Shown here piece after piece: positions 34,782 to 43,985 of a DNA stretch of 64,000 nt; position 1 is the stretch's first letter; every line of letters starts with the position of its first letter. Both the position numbers and the translations under genes were made by a program. Under the pieces are notes generated by a model. The model saw only the letters and a list, made by a program, of their open reading frames with translations, had not been told where the DNA came from and made no database searches. The DNA is from Patiriisocius marinistellae (GTDB lineage Bacteria > Bacteroidota > Bacteroidia > Flavobacteriales > Flavobacteriaceae): NCBI RefSeq assembly GCF_009014635.1, contig NZ_BKCF01000001.1, positions 124,001 through 188,000 of the forward strand, in the 5' to 3' direction.

Positions 34782-35423
34782 TTATAAAGCCAATGTTTTA
34801 ATTAAATCCCTGTTTTGTTCTGCCCAATTGGCTAAACAACTTTCTGAAGACTCTATATTTAATTTTGATGCAATACCCTTTTGAATTCGTTCAATCTTCT
34901 TGTTAGAAAATTCTAATTTTTGAGCAACTTTTCTTTTGTTTTTATAAAAGCCAAAAAGTGTCATTATCTGGATTTCTTTATCTGAAAGCATTTCAATATT
35001 ATTTAAATTATTCTTATCGCTTTCTGTGTCTAGAATTTTTTCGCAAATGCCTTTTTCACCACCAAGAACAGCGTGTAAACTTGACAACATTTGCATTGCT
35101 GTACCATTTTCACAAAAACAGCCATGTATATTAAGCGAACGAGCCATTAAGAGGTTTTCATAAGATGGCTCATCAAAAATAAGAATACATTTAGTTTTAA
35201 TGTTTTTTGAAGCGATCTCCTTCACAATCTCGAAAGCTGAAACATCTCCTAAACAAGATTGTAAAATTGCTATGTCTGGCTTTTCTCTTACAATGTACCT
35301 AAGTGTGCGTACTCCTGTAGAGAGTGTTTTTATTACTTCGCAATCTAAAATAGACATTGTTGTAGCAATAGATGCTTGACGCAACTTGTCTTTATGAGCA
35401 ATGATTATTGTACTAGATTTCAT
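34782..35423 (-). CDS. LuxR-type regulator with non-phosphorylatable receiver
   Basis: The 213-residue protein has the outline of a NarL-type response regulator, but the receiver (1-about 120) lacks every key residue: the acidic pair is replaced by A-H-K near 9-11, the phosphoacceptor position is Gln55 (A-I-L-Q-S), the switch Thr/Ser is not present and the conserved Lys is replaced by Glu105 (C-F-C-E-N). The LuxR-type helix-turn-helix (about 143-200, M-L-S-D-K-E-I-Q-I-M) is intact. It should bind DNA without classical phosphorylation control. An 18-bp perfect palindrome lies 92 nt upstream of its start. No kinase gene is nearby. Confidence 0.82.
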   Translation of the reverse strand: MKSSTIIIAHKDKLRQASIATTMSILDCEVIKTLSTGVRTLRYIVREKPDIAILQSCLGDVSAFEIVKEIASKNIKTKCILIFDEPSYENLLMARSLNIHGCFCENGTAMQMLSSLHAVLGGEKGICEKILDTESDKNNLNNIEMLSDKEIQIMTLFGFYKNKRKVAQKLEFSNKKIERIQKGIASKLNIESSESCLANWAEQNRDLIKTLAL

Positions 35424-35515
35424 AATTAATAATGGTTAGTTAGTTGAATAGCTACCTCCTTAATAAGAAAACAAATTCCTATTTAAGATATTTAAAAACA
35501 AAAAAATGTCATGAA

Positions 35516-35533
35516 ATACCATATTTATGGTAT
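35516..35533. promoter_or_regulatory. perfect palindrome, possible LuxR-type operator
   Basis: ATACCATATTTATGGTAT has 8-nt arms and a 2-nt centre. Size and symmetry fit an operator for a dimeric HTH protein such as the adjacent regulator. Confidence 0.5.
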
Positions 35534-35716
35534 GAAATAAACATTGGGGAAGTTAAAAAACCAGGATTAATAACTAATTAAACAGTCTCTGGAATAATAA
35601 TAGATTTGTTGTACGTATAAATGTACATAATTTTGAGGGTGTTTGAAAGACAAATTTCCTACAAAGTAATTAAAACAGGTAGTTTTACGGGGGTTAAAAT
35701 CTATTTATTAATGATG

Positions 35717-35735
35717 AAGAGTAATTTTTACTCTT
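35717..35735. promoter_or_regulatory. perfect palindrome in the divergent gap
   Basis: AAGAGTAATTTTTACTCTT has 8-nt arms and a 3-nt centre. It may be a second operator or a hairpin; no T-run follows directly. Confidence 0.4.
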
Positions 35736-36000
35736 TATGTTAAATATTAAACCTTTTCAATGTTAATTGCCATTTTAGTCTTTTTTAGTAATTTCTTTAA
35801 AAAAAAGCTGGTAATGTTATTTCATTTCCGAAAAAAATATTAATGGGTTAAAACAGTTGTAATCATGCTTAATTTAAAAACGATTTTTTTGATTGAAATA
35901 TAACAACCTAAAATTTTATTATCTTTCAGCAATCTATAAAACAATACTCCAAAAAAACATTCAATACTCATTAATAAACACTGCAATTGCAGATTAAAGG

Positions 36001-37149
36001 ATGAAAAAAACAGCGCTACTCCTACTTCTTTTCTTAATTTCTATTAATATTTCAGCTCAAGTTACATACGAGGAGTTTTCCTCAGACAAGTTGGGAGAAA
36101 CACGAAAATTAAAAATTCAACTTCCCCGTAATTATGATGATAATGAACTCAAAGTATATCCTGTAGTTATTGTACTCGATGGTGATTATTTATTTGAACC
36201 AGTAGCTGGAAACGTAGACTATTTTTCTTACTGGGAGGATATGCCTGAGTCAATAGTAGTAGGTGTTATGCAAGGAGGGACTCGTTATGATGATTGTGAC
36301 TATGATGATGATAATGGATTACCCGCAGACAAAGGAGCAGATTTTTTTGAATTCCTCGGGTTAGAATTACTTCCTTATATAGATCAAAATTATCGTACGG
36401 CAAAATTTGTAATTGGAGTGGGACATGATTTTACCGCAAACTTTTTAAATTATTATCTTTTTAAAGATCCTCCATTATTTAATGGCTATATAATTTTAAG
36501 CCCAGATCTTGCTCCACAACAAACAGGTCGTTTAGCTGATAGAATCCCAGCAATTGAAAGCCAACTTTTCTACTATTTAGCAACTGGAACAGATGATATT
36601 AAAGGACTTATGGAGGGAACCGAAGCTCTGAATGCCGCATTAAAACCTATTGAAGCCAAGAACTTCAATTATTACTATGACAACTTTGAAATGGGAACAC
36701 ATTACTCTTTAGTGGGTAGAGGAATACCCAACGCTCTAGAAAAAATATTTGCGGTATTTCGCCCTATAAGTAAGCAGGAATACAAAGATGTTTTAATGAA
36801 ATTAGAAACTCCTATAAGTGATTATCTCATAGAAAAATACCAAACCATTGAAGACCTCTTTGGTCTAACAAACCCTATTCGTGTTAATGATTATATAGCA
36901 ACGGCGACGGCTTCTGAAAAGAAAAAACAATGGGAATCCCTTAAATCTATTGCAGAAATGGCAACTAGAGAATATCCCGAAACTGTATTAGGACCTTATT
37001 ACATGGGGCGCTACTACGAAGAAGTTGGTGAGCCTAAAAAAGCCATGCGTACTTTTCAAGGTGCGTTTGACAAAGAGGAAGTGGACTTTATCACTATTGA
37101 TATGATGCTAGACAGAGCAGATAATATAAAAAGTGAATTTGGTTATTAA
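36001..37149 (+). CDS. esterase-fold (PF00756-like) secreted protein without the nucleophile serine
   Basis: The 382-residue protein has a signal peptide (1-19, ending I-S-A-Q) and an alpha/beta hydrolase domain like the putative-esterase family (about 25-255): L-P-R-N-Y, Y-P-V-V-I-V-L-D-G near 53, and the nucleophile-elbow region F-V-I-G-V-G-H-D-F-T at 136-145. Where homologues have G-H-S, this protein has Asp143. The C-terminal His (His234, G-T-H-Y-S) is kept. A TPR-like C-terminal part (about 310-375) follows. It may be a pseudoenzyme or use Asp as nucleophile; that is inference. A weak terminator follows. Confidence 0.85.
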   Translation: MKKTALLLLLFLISINISAQVTYEEFSSDKLGETRKLKIQLPRNYDDNELKVYPVVIVLDGDYLFEPVAGNVDYFSYWEDMPESIVVGVMQGGTRYDDCDYDDDNGLPADKGADFFEFLGLELLPYIDQNYRTAKFVIGVGHDFTANFLNYYLFKDPPLFNGYIILSPDLAPQQTGRLADRIPAIESQLFYYLATGTDDIKGLMEGTEALNAALKPIEAKNFNYYYDNFEMGTHYSLVGRGIPNALEKIFAVFRPISKQEYKDVLMKLETPISDYLIEKYQTIEDLFGLTNPIRVNDYIATATASEKKKQWESLKSIAEMATREYPETVLGPYYMGRYYEEVGEPKKAMRTFQGAFDKEEVDFITIDMMLDRADNIKSEFGY

Positions 37150-37151
37150 AA

Positions 37152-37176
37152 AAACCCACTAAAAATGGGTTTAAAT
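37152..37176 (+). terminator. weak terminator after the esterase-like gene
   Basis: The stem AAACCCA/TGGGTTT with a 7-nt loop has only a short T-rich tail. Confidence 0.55.
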
Positions 37177-37191
37177 ATTTAACTATATTTT

Positions 37192-37344
37192 TTAAGCCGA
37201 AATTAATTGTTTCACCTTTTTTGTATTCAATGAAACTGGCTTGTCATCAATGAAGTGATCATCAATATTATTTAAACTACCTAAAAAAAGTTGATTGAAA
37301 AAAAATCTATGTTCTTCAATTAACGATGGCTCAAGGATGTTCAT
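37192..37344 (-). CDS. possible small protein (50 aa)
   Basis: An ATG-started frame of 50 codons (M-N-I-L-E-P-S-L-I-E-E-H-R-F-F-F ... K-Q-L-I-S-A) lies in an otherwise empty gap of nearly 380 bp. Residue composition looks protein-like (amphipathic, balanced charge), not random. There is no signal peptide or known motif, and no strong promoter box upstream. It could equally be chance. Confidence 0.4.
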   Translation of the reverse strand: MNILEPSLIEEHRFFFNQLFLGSLNNIDDHFIDDKPVSLNTKKVKQLISA

Positions 37345-37527
37345 TTATTTATTTTTTTACAGTAGTTTTATAATGCTACAAACTTACTCTTCTATTTTCA
37401 AGACCTTCTAAATTAAATGTTATTTTATAGTTACTTAAAAGTTAATATGGTATTTTAAAATAGATTAACTCATTAAACATAAATAGCGGCTGTATTTTAT
37501 TTTAAATCCAGCCGCTAACTTAAAAAA
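37345..37527. other. intergenic DNA upstream of the small ORF
   Basis: AT-rich, no clear ORF or terminator. I see no T-run hairpin for the large T9SS gene that ends at 37528. Confidence 0.3.
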
Positions 37528-40500
37528 TTACTCTTTGACAATGCTTTTAGTCATAGACCCGTTATCTGTGATAATTGTTATAAAATATCCCGCACTATTT
37601 AATACCGAAATATCTAGAGAGACTAATTTATGTTGAACATTCAATTTCTCTGATATTAATTTTCTCCCTTGTAAGTCATAAATATGAACTTCGGAAATTA
37701 AACTTCCATTTACACTCAAAATATTGATACTATCTTCTGCTGGGTTGGGATAGACTACAAAATTATTAATTGAAACATTTTCAATATTTAAAACTTCTTC
37801 TTCAATAAACTTTAGGATAAAACGATTATTAAATGTCCCCATTGAACTATTGAATGTATAACTTCCATCTATAAGGTTAGTCATAATTCCTGTTACAGTA
37901 TCTACTAAATATACTTGCTCATTTTCAATTAGATCACCCTCTAAGTCAGCTATTGAAATTGTATAGCTCGCATTATCCTGAGCTAGCTGTGTTGAAAAAC
38001 CAACTGGTATTGCCATCGTGTTTTCAAAAGAACCAAGTGATTGTATTCCTAGCTCAAAACTTCCATCTTGTAAATGAGAATATATACCTAAGAAGGTTGC
38101 TAATCGACGACTATCATATCCCTTATCTAACATTTCCGAAGCATTTTCAGAAAAACCTATCAATGTGGAGCCATTAATTTCCCACTGTTCGTTAGTGATA
38201 TTTAACCAAATTTTATTTGTATTGTTTGATGTGCGTAACGTTGTATTTCCATTTAATCTGCGCATTGTATTATTAAATGTTACTGTTCCTGCAGCATTAG
38301 CTTTTACTGCAAACCCTTGTGCCGTTGCAATAAGCCCATTTGGTTTTGTATTATTTTCTGATGTGTCACTAGCAGCTTTTACACCCCCCATTAAATTATA
38401 CATTGAAATATCTTCCATTGAAAAATTTGCACTGTTGTAGCCTGGTAAAGTTCCATTTGGCTCGGTTAGATGCTCCCAGAAATATACCTCATCAATTTCA
38501 GGGTTTACAGTAATGAAGTCATCAGCTAATATTGCTGAAGCATATGGATTTGCAATCATATTTGGACTACTGTTTTTATTTGTATGAAAAAGCAGCGGAG
38601 TAGTTATAACACCATTATTTAGCGTTCCGTTATTATAAGTAAGGTCAAATGCACCACCCGTTGAAAGGTCAGGCTGTGGTTGTACAAAATAACCCTCGGC
38701 AGGATTTAAAACTCCTGTTTGTGTTGACCAGTTATCCCCATCATCATCAGCAAAATTTTCGGCCATTGGAAATGCTGCAGCAACCGTAGGATCTGGTATA
38801 AAATTATTTGTATTATGTTTTAAAACTCTAAATGCGTCTACAAAAACTCCATCTCGAGACTCATTACTCATAGGGCTTCCCATAATCATAAAATCACGAG
38901 GGTCAATGTTAGGAGTTGTCACATTCACATTTATAGTTCCATTATTTGTAGTCACTGCTGTGTCATCCCTCTGTACAATGCTTCCTTGATGTTCCACATT
39001 TAATGTTCCATTAACTAAAATATTGCTTGTAACTTCAAGATAATTTCCTGCCGTAATGGTTAAAGTTCTACCAGTTTCTATAGACACACTACATGCTTCT
39101 AGATTTCCATAAGGCATCATCGTTGCAGGATCTATTGTTGTCGCTGTATTATAATTAGCTCTTATAATAGCATTCATTGTATTATCTGGAATACCATTAT
39201 TCCACTCACCACTAATAAATTCGGTCGTTTCTACACAGGGTGGTAACGGTGCTGGTATAACACTTACATCAAAAGTATATTCTCCAGCAAAAATTTCTCT
39301 TGTTGAAGCTCTCATTTTTAGAATAGTTCCAGCTTCTACGTTGAATAAAGAGCCATCATTAAAAAAACAGCTTATTTGATTTCCCTCACAGCTATCAAAA
39401 AATGCGATAGATATGGAGTTATCTACATTATTGACTTGAATCTCACCATCAACTGGCATTGTCATTTCATACCACACGTCTAGATAATTTATTGTATTAT
39501 TATTCTCACAAGTAATCTCACTGTCATTTGAAGCCCCTCTTAATTCAGTAGTGATAAATACGGGATTTAATGTGCTCAAATTTATAGTTGTTGCATTTGA
39601 GCAGTTATCATTAGGTTCCTGCTCGAAAGCCTGAATTGAAAAACTTGAGGCATTTGCAAAAAGTTCTCGTTCAGAATATCGAAGAGTATATGTTGTGTTT
39701 GCAGTAAGACCACTAATAACAGAATCATCTACATCGCAAGATAATTCTGTACCTCCACAGCTATCATAAATTGTAAAATACTCCGAATTTGGAACATCGG
39801 TAATTACAATATTTCCAGTAACAGGCATTATAAATTCATACCAAACATCTAGAAATTCTATATTAGCATTCGTTTCACATTCTGTAATTAAAAATGGATC
39901 TTCCTCACTTGCTGCTCTAAAATCTGTACTATATGTACTTATACCAGTAGTTGTCACAGTTATAGTTTCTCTGTTTGAACAGTCATCATTTGTAATAGAC
40001 TCAAAAGCTTGGATTGAAAAATCTGAGACATTTGCAAAAAGTTCCCGCTCAGAATATCGAAGTACATAGTTAGTTCCTGCTGTCAGCCCGTCAATGATTG
40101 AATCATCAACTTGGCATGAAAGCTCTTCCCCTCCGCAGCCATCATTCATAGAATTAACACTAAACAAAGTGATAAACTCAGTATTTGAAATACCTGAAAT
40201 TACAACATTACCAGTAACAGGCATCGTAAACTCATACCATACATCAAAAAATTCTATCCCAGCATTTGTTTCACAACCTGTAACAAATAAAGGGTCATCC
40301 TCACTTGCTGCTCTAAAATCTGTAGTATAAGTATTCATACCTGTAGTTGTCACAGCTATTGTTTCTCTATTTGCACAGTCATCATTTGCAACGGTCTCAA
40401 AAGCCTGGATTGAAAAATTTGAGGCATTTGCAAAAAGTTCCCGCTCAGAATATCGGAGTATATAGTTGGTTCCTGCTGTCAAACCCCCAATAACAGAATC

Positions 40501-41250
40501 GTCAACTTGGCACGAAAGCAGTTCTCCTCCACAACCATCACCAGCGAGATTAACACTAAACAATGTAATATACTCGGTATTTGGAATACCTGAAATCACA
40601 ACGTTACCAGTAACAGGCATCGTAAACTCATACCATACATCAAAAAATTCTATCCCGGCACCTGTTTCACAATCTGTAACAAATAAAGGGTCATCCTCAC
40701 TTGCTGCTCTAAAATCTGTAGTATAAGTATTTATATCTGTAGTTGTCACAGCTATTGTTTCTCTATTTGCACAGTCATCATTTGCAACAGACTCAAAAGC
40801 CTGGATGGAAAAATCTGAAATATTTGCAAAAAGCGCTCGCTCAGAATATCGAATTATATAAGGAGTTCCAGCCGTCAAGCCCCCAATTACTGAATCATCA
40901 ACTTGGCATGAAAGCAATTCTCCTCCACAACCGTCACCCATAGCATTGACACTAAATAATGTAATATATTCGGTATTTGGAACATCGGTAATTACAATAT
41001 TACCCGTAACTGGCATTGTAAACTCATACCATACATCAAAAAATTCTGTCCCGGAACTCGTTTCACAATCTGTAACAAATAAAGGATCATCCTCAGTTGC
41101 TAAAGCAAAATCTACTGGAGCAACCGTAATTGGTGCAGTAGTACTTACTGTAATTAAAATTCTATCTGAACAGTCATCATTTACAGGAGCCTGTGCGAAT
41201 AAAAAAGTAAAAGAAAATAAAAGCCCGAGTGAGAGTAATAATTTTTTCAT
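37528..41250 (-). CDS. large secreted T9SS cargo protein with five tandem repeats
   Basis: The 1240-residue protein has a signal peptide (1-20, ending L-F-A-Q). Five tandem repeats span residues 24 to about 672, beginning at 24, 157, 289, 421 and 547. Repeats 1-3 are about 132 residues and nearly identical; 4 is shorter and 5 is diverged. Each has N-D-D-C at the start, F-D-V-W-Y-E-F-T-M-P-V-T-G-N in the middle and Y-S-E-R-E-L-F-A at the end, resembling a bacterial beta-sandwich (PPC-like) domain. The C-terminus (from about 1160, V-Y-P-N-P-A-E-D) is a type A T9SS sorting domain, so the protein is secreted or surface-anchored. Likely adhesin; function inferred. Confidence 0.9.
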   Translation of the reverse strand: MKKLLLSLGLLFSFTFLFAQAPVNDDCSDRILITVSTTAPITVAPVDFALATEDDPLFVTDCETSSGTEFFDVWYEFTMPVTGNIVITDVPNTEYITLFSVNAMGDGCGGELLSCQVDDSVIGGLTAGTPYIIRYSERALFANISDFSIQAFESVANDDCANRETIAVTTTDINTYTTDFRAASEDDPLFVTDCETGAGIEFFDVWYEFTMPVTGNVVISGIPNTEYITLFSVNLAGDGCGGELLSCQVDDSVIGGLTAGTNYILRYSERELFANASNFSIQAFETVANDDCANRETIAVTTTGMNTYTTDFRAASEDDPLFVTGCETNAGIEFFDVWYEFTMPVTGNVVISGISNTEFITLFSVNSMNDGCGGEELSCQVDDSIIDGLTAGTNYVLRYSERELFANVSDFSIQAFESITNDDCSNRETITVTTTGISTYSTDFRAASEEDPFLITECETNANIEFLDVWYEFIMPVTGNIVITDVPNSEYFTIYDSCGGTELSCDVDDSVISGLTANTTYTLRYSERELFANASSFSIQAFEQEPNDNCSNATTINLSTLNPVFITTELRGASNDSEITCENNNTINYLDVWYEMTMPVDGEIQVNNVDNSISIAFFDSCEGNQISCFFNDGSLFNVEAGTILKMRASTREIFAGEYTFDVSVIPAPLPPCVETTEFISGEWNNGIPDNTMNAIIRANYNTATTIDPATMMPYGNLEACSVSIETGRTLTITAGNYLEVTSNILVNGTLNVEHQGSIVQRDDTAVTTNNGTINVNVTTPNIDPRDFMIMGSPMSNESRDGVFVDAFRVLKHNTNNFIPDPTVAAAFPMAENFADDDGDNWSTQTGVLNPAEGYFVQPQPDLSTGGAFDLTYNNGTLNNGVITTPLLFHTNKNSSPNMIANPYASAILADDFITVNPEIDEVYFWEHLTEPNGTLPGYNSANFSMEDISMYNLMGGVKAASDTSENNTKPNGLIATAQGFAVKANAAGTVTFNNTMRRLNGNTTLRTSNNTNKIWLNITNEQWEINGSTLIGFSENASEMLDKGYDSRRLATFLGIYSHLQDGSFELGIQSLGSFENTMAIPVGFSTQLAQDNASYTISIADLEGDLIENEQVYLVDTVTGIMTNLIDGSYTFNSSMGTFNNRFILKFIEEEVLNIENVSINNFVVYPNPAEDSINILSVNGSLISEVHIYDLQGRKLISEKLNVQHKLVSLDISVLNSAGYFITIITDNGSMTKSIVKE
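39235..41181 (-). repeat. five tandem coding repeats, about 396 bp each
   Basis: On the minus strand repeats start at 41181, 40782, 40386, 39990 and 39612. The 40782 and 40386 units are very similar at DNA level, indicating recent duplication and possible copy-number change. Confidence 0.85.
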
Positions 41251-41367
41251 AATAAAGAATTAAAATGTTAGAGGTTTTTCGGGGAATATCTAAACTAATC
41301 AAAAGTGCGTGAACATTGCTTTTCTTTTAGTGAACACATCTTTTTTTTAGTGAACGCATATTAATAG

Positions 41368-41449
41368 CTTCGGAAATGCAACAAACATTTCACTTTAAAC
41401 CATTATTTAAAGAGATAATAGCGGGATAATTTTCTTAAAATTTCCGAAG
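41368..41449. repeat. convergent pair of the dispersed 10-mer upstream of radA
   Basis: CTTCGGAAAT (41368-41377) and ATTTCCGAAG (41440-41449) face each other across 62 nt, between the T9SS gene start and radA. Confidence 0.8.
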
Positions 41450-41494
41450 AACATCTCCTTTTACTACACCTAAAATAGTACTACTTTTACACCT

Positions 41495-42871
41495 ATGGCA
41501 AAAACCAAAACTACCTTTTTCTGTCAAAACTGCGGCAGCCAATATTCAAAATGGCAAGGGCAATGTACTTCCTGTAAAGAGTGGAACACTATTGCCGAAG
41601 AAGTTATCCAGAAAGCCGAAAAGGTTACATGGGAAGTGGGAGAAGCAAAGAAGGCAGTTTCAAGTAGAAGCCGTGTAGCAAAACCCCTTAAAATTTCAGA
41701 AATAAACTCAAGTGCCGAGGCAAGGATGAACACCCAAAACGGAGAACTTAACAGAGTTTTAGGTGGTGGATTAGTTCCCGGAAGTTTAACCCTCTTAGGT
41801 GGAGAACCCGGAATTGGGAAAAGTACTTTAATGCTCCAAATTGCATTGCAGCTGCCATATAAAACGTTGTATGTCTCAGGTGAAGAAAGCGCTACACAAA
41901 TTAAAATGCGCGCAGAAAGAATCCATCCAGATTCTGAAAACTGCTATATTTTAACCGAAACAAAAACACAAAACATCTTCCGAAATATTGCTGAAATGGA
42001 GCCCGATATAGTCGTTATTGATTCCATACAAACACTACATACAGATTATATTGAAAGTAGTGCTGGTAGTATATCTCAAATTAGAGAAACCACAACCGAG
42101 CTTATCAAATTTGCGAAGGAAACCGCTACGCCCGTTATTTTAATTGGTCACATTACAAAAGATGGTAACATCGCAGGCCCTAAGATTCTGGAACATATGG
42201 TGGACACCGTACTCCAGTTTGAAGGCGACAGAAATCATATTTATAGAATTCTTAGAGCAAATAAAAACCGTTTTGGAAGCACTAATGAACTAGGTATTTA
42301 CGAAATGCAAGGCAGCGGACTTAGAGAAGTTGCAAACCCTTCGGAAATTTTAATCTCCAAAAATGAAGAAGATTTAAGTGGTACTGCTATTGCTTCAACA
42401 TTAGAAGGAATGCGGCCATTAATGATTGAAATTCAAGCATTAGTTTCTACTGCAGTTTATGGTACACCTCAACGCAGCGCCACAGGTTATAATGCAAAAC
42501 GCCTTAATATGATTCTCGCCGTTCTTGAGAAAAGAGCCGGTTTTAAACTTGGTGCTAAAGATGTTTTCTTAAATGTAACGGGTGGGATTTCCGTAGATGA
42601 CCCAGCAATAGATCTTGCGGTAGTTGCAGCTGTTTTATCCAGCAACGTAGATATAGCAATTGACAAACGAATGTGTTTTGCTGCCGAAATAGGCCTGGCT
42701 GGAGAAGTCCGCCCTGTAACAAGAGTGGACCAACGAATCCTTGAAGCCGAAAAGTTAGGCTTTGAAACCATCATCATCTCAAAATATTGCAAACTCCCTA
42801 AAGAAACCTATGGCATTCAAATTGTAAAAGTGGCAAAGGTTCACGATGTGGTAAAGCATTTGTTTGCGTAA
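41495..42871 (+). CDS. radA: DNA repair protein RadA (Sms)
   Basis: The 458-residue helicase/recombination protein has a zinc finger (C10, C13, C24, C27), a RecA-type ATPase with Walker A G-E-P-G-I-G-K-S-T near 103-111, the RadA-specific K-N-R-F-G-S near 255, and a Lon-protease-like C-terminal domain (from about 290) without a catalytic Ser-Lys role. It helps branch migration in recombination and, in some bacteria, transformation. It ends 2 nt before the convergent AraC gene stop. It holds one dispersed 10-mer (42339). Confidence 0.97.
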   Translation: MAKTKTTFFCQNCGSQYSKWQGQCTSCKEWNTIAEEVIQKAEKVTWEVGEAKKAVSSRSRVAKPLKISEINSSAEARMNTQNGELNRVLGGGLVPGSLTLLGGEPGIGKSTLMLQIALQLPYKTLYVSGEESATQIKMRAERIHPDSENCYILTETKTQNIFRNIAEMEPDIVVIDSIQTLHTDYIESSAGSISQIRETTTELIKFAKETATPVILIGHITKDGNIAGPKILEHMVDTVLQFEGDRNHIYRILRANKNRFGSTNELGIYEMQGSGLREVANPSEILISKNEEDLSGTAIASTLEGMRPLMIEIQALVSTAVYGTPQRSATGYNAKRLNMILAVLEKRAGFKLGAKDVFLNVTGGISVDDPAIDLAVVAAVLSSNVDIAIDKRMCFAAEIGLAGEVRPVTRVDQRILEAEKLGFETIIISKYCKLPKETYGIQIVKVAKVHDVVKHLFA

Positions 42872-42873
42872 AA

Positions 42874-43749
42874 CTATTTTAAAATCTGTGTGATAGAGTT
42901 ACGATATTCCGATGGTTTATAGCCCGTTCTTTCTTTAAAAAGTTTATTAAAGTGAGAAAAATTATTGAATCCGCTTTCAAACGCTATATCAGTGATGCTT
43001 GAATTTTCTTGAGACAATAATTTACAAGCGTGAACAACCCTAAACTCATTTACAAACTGTGTAAAAGTTTTTCCGGATTGCTTTTTAAAATACCTACAAT
43101 AGGCAGGGATTGTCATATTCACTTCTTCGGAAATTTCTTCAAGAGTAATGGTTCTTTTAAAGTTATTTTGAACAAAATTATATATTTGGTTTATACGCTG
43201 GTTATCTTGTTGTTTTACCTCTAGTATAAATTCCTTAGCATTTAATAACTCATATTCATCGGCATCTGCCATCATTTTTAAGATAGCAAGAAGTTCTATC
43301 AATCGTTCAAAACTATCTAATTTCTCTAACTTTTCCATTCGCTCGCCTATCAATTTTTTAGCATTTCCGAAGAAAGAGATTCCCATTTTGGCTCTTTCAA
43401 ACAATTGCTTTACCCGTTCCATTTCAGGAATGTCAAAAAACTCATTACCGAGAAAATCTTCTTTCATTTGTACCACAACTTCAGAGACATTACGTGTCAT
43501 TCTATCTATAAATCCAGAATGTGGCAATCCAGATCCTATTAATAGAAGTTTTCCTCCTTGATAACAGGAAAGATGGTTACCTACATGGCTTTTCCCGCTT
43601 CCGTCTTTTACATAAACCATTTCTATTTCAGGATGAAAATGATAAAATGGAATACTGTTTTTCCAAGCTTCATCAAAAACTCTCAGCGTAAAAGAGCTTC
43701 CAAAAGAAGGATCTATTCTCTTAAAAGATGCTTTGTTATTTGTATTCAT
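42874..43749 (-). CDS. AraC-family transcriptional regulator
   Basis: The 291-residue protein has an N-terminal cupin-like sensor (about 20-100, F-H-P-E-I-E-M-V-Y-V) and a C-terminal double helix-turn-helix (about 188-288): I-T-L-E-E-I-S-E-E-V-N-M, then S-I-T-D-I-A-F-E-S-G-F and R-T-G-Y-K-P-S-E-Y-R. The sensor's H-P-E is typical of sugar-responsive members; ligand unknown. Target genes may be its neighbours, but no evidence supports that. TAATTTTG at 43773-43780 may be its -7 box. Two dispersed 10-mers lie inside (43125, 43363). Confidence 0.92.
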   Translation of the reverse strand: MNTNNKASFKRIDPSFGSSFTLRVFDEAWKNSIPFYHFHPEIEMVYVKDGSGKSHVGNHLSCYQGGKLLLIGSGLPHSGFIDRMTRNVSEVVVQMKEDFLGNEFFDIPEMERVKQLFERAKMGISFFGNAKKLIGERMEKLEKLDSFERLIELLAILKMMADADEYELLNAKEFILEVKQQDNQRINQIYNFVQNNFKRTITLEEISEEVNMTIPAYCRYFKKQSGKTFTQFVNEFRVVHACKLLSQENSSITDIAFESGFNNFSHFNKLFKERTGYKPSEYRNSITQILK

Positions 43750-43985
43750 AGCTCATTTTTATCTGTTTAGAGCAAAATTAATTAGGGCATAAATCTTAAA
43801 CGTATGCGAAATTACCCCATATCTATACAAAATTAACCTATTTAACTTCAGTACTCCCATAAAGAGTTAATATAGCATAACTATTGGTAAATTATGATGT
43901 AGTCTAAACTAGCAATGCCCTCTACATTTGTATCATCAATTATTAACAACTTAATTGAAAGTATTAATCTAAAAAATTAAGCGCT
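43750..43985. promoter_or_regulatory. divergent promoter region
   Basis: TAATTTTG (minus, 43780-43773) faces the AraC gene and TACATTTG (plus, 43923-43930) faces the secreted protein gene. Neither has a good -33 element. The rest is AT-rich. Confidence 0.45.

Larger units (their letters stand above)
35424..36000. other. 577-nt regulatory-looking gap
   Basis: No ORF of merit. The region holds two perfect palindromes (35516-35533 and 35717-35735) and a nine-of-ten copy of the dispersed motif (35824-35833, ATTTCCGAAA). It separates divergent genes, the degenerate regulator and the esterase-like protein, so it must carry both promoters. I could not find a TAnnTTTG box for either. Confidence 0.5.

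Noticed and set aside
39235-41181. Possible CRISPR array or tandem DNA repeat
   Set aside because: The repeats are coding, about 396 bp long and in frame with the T9SS protein, with no spacers.
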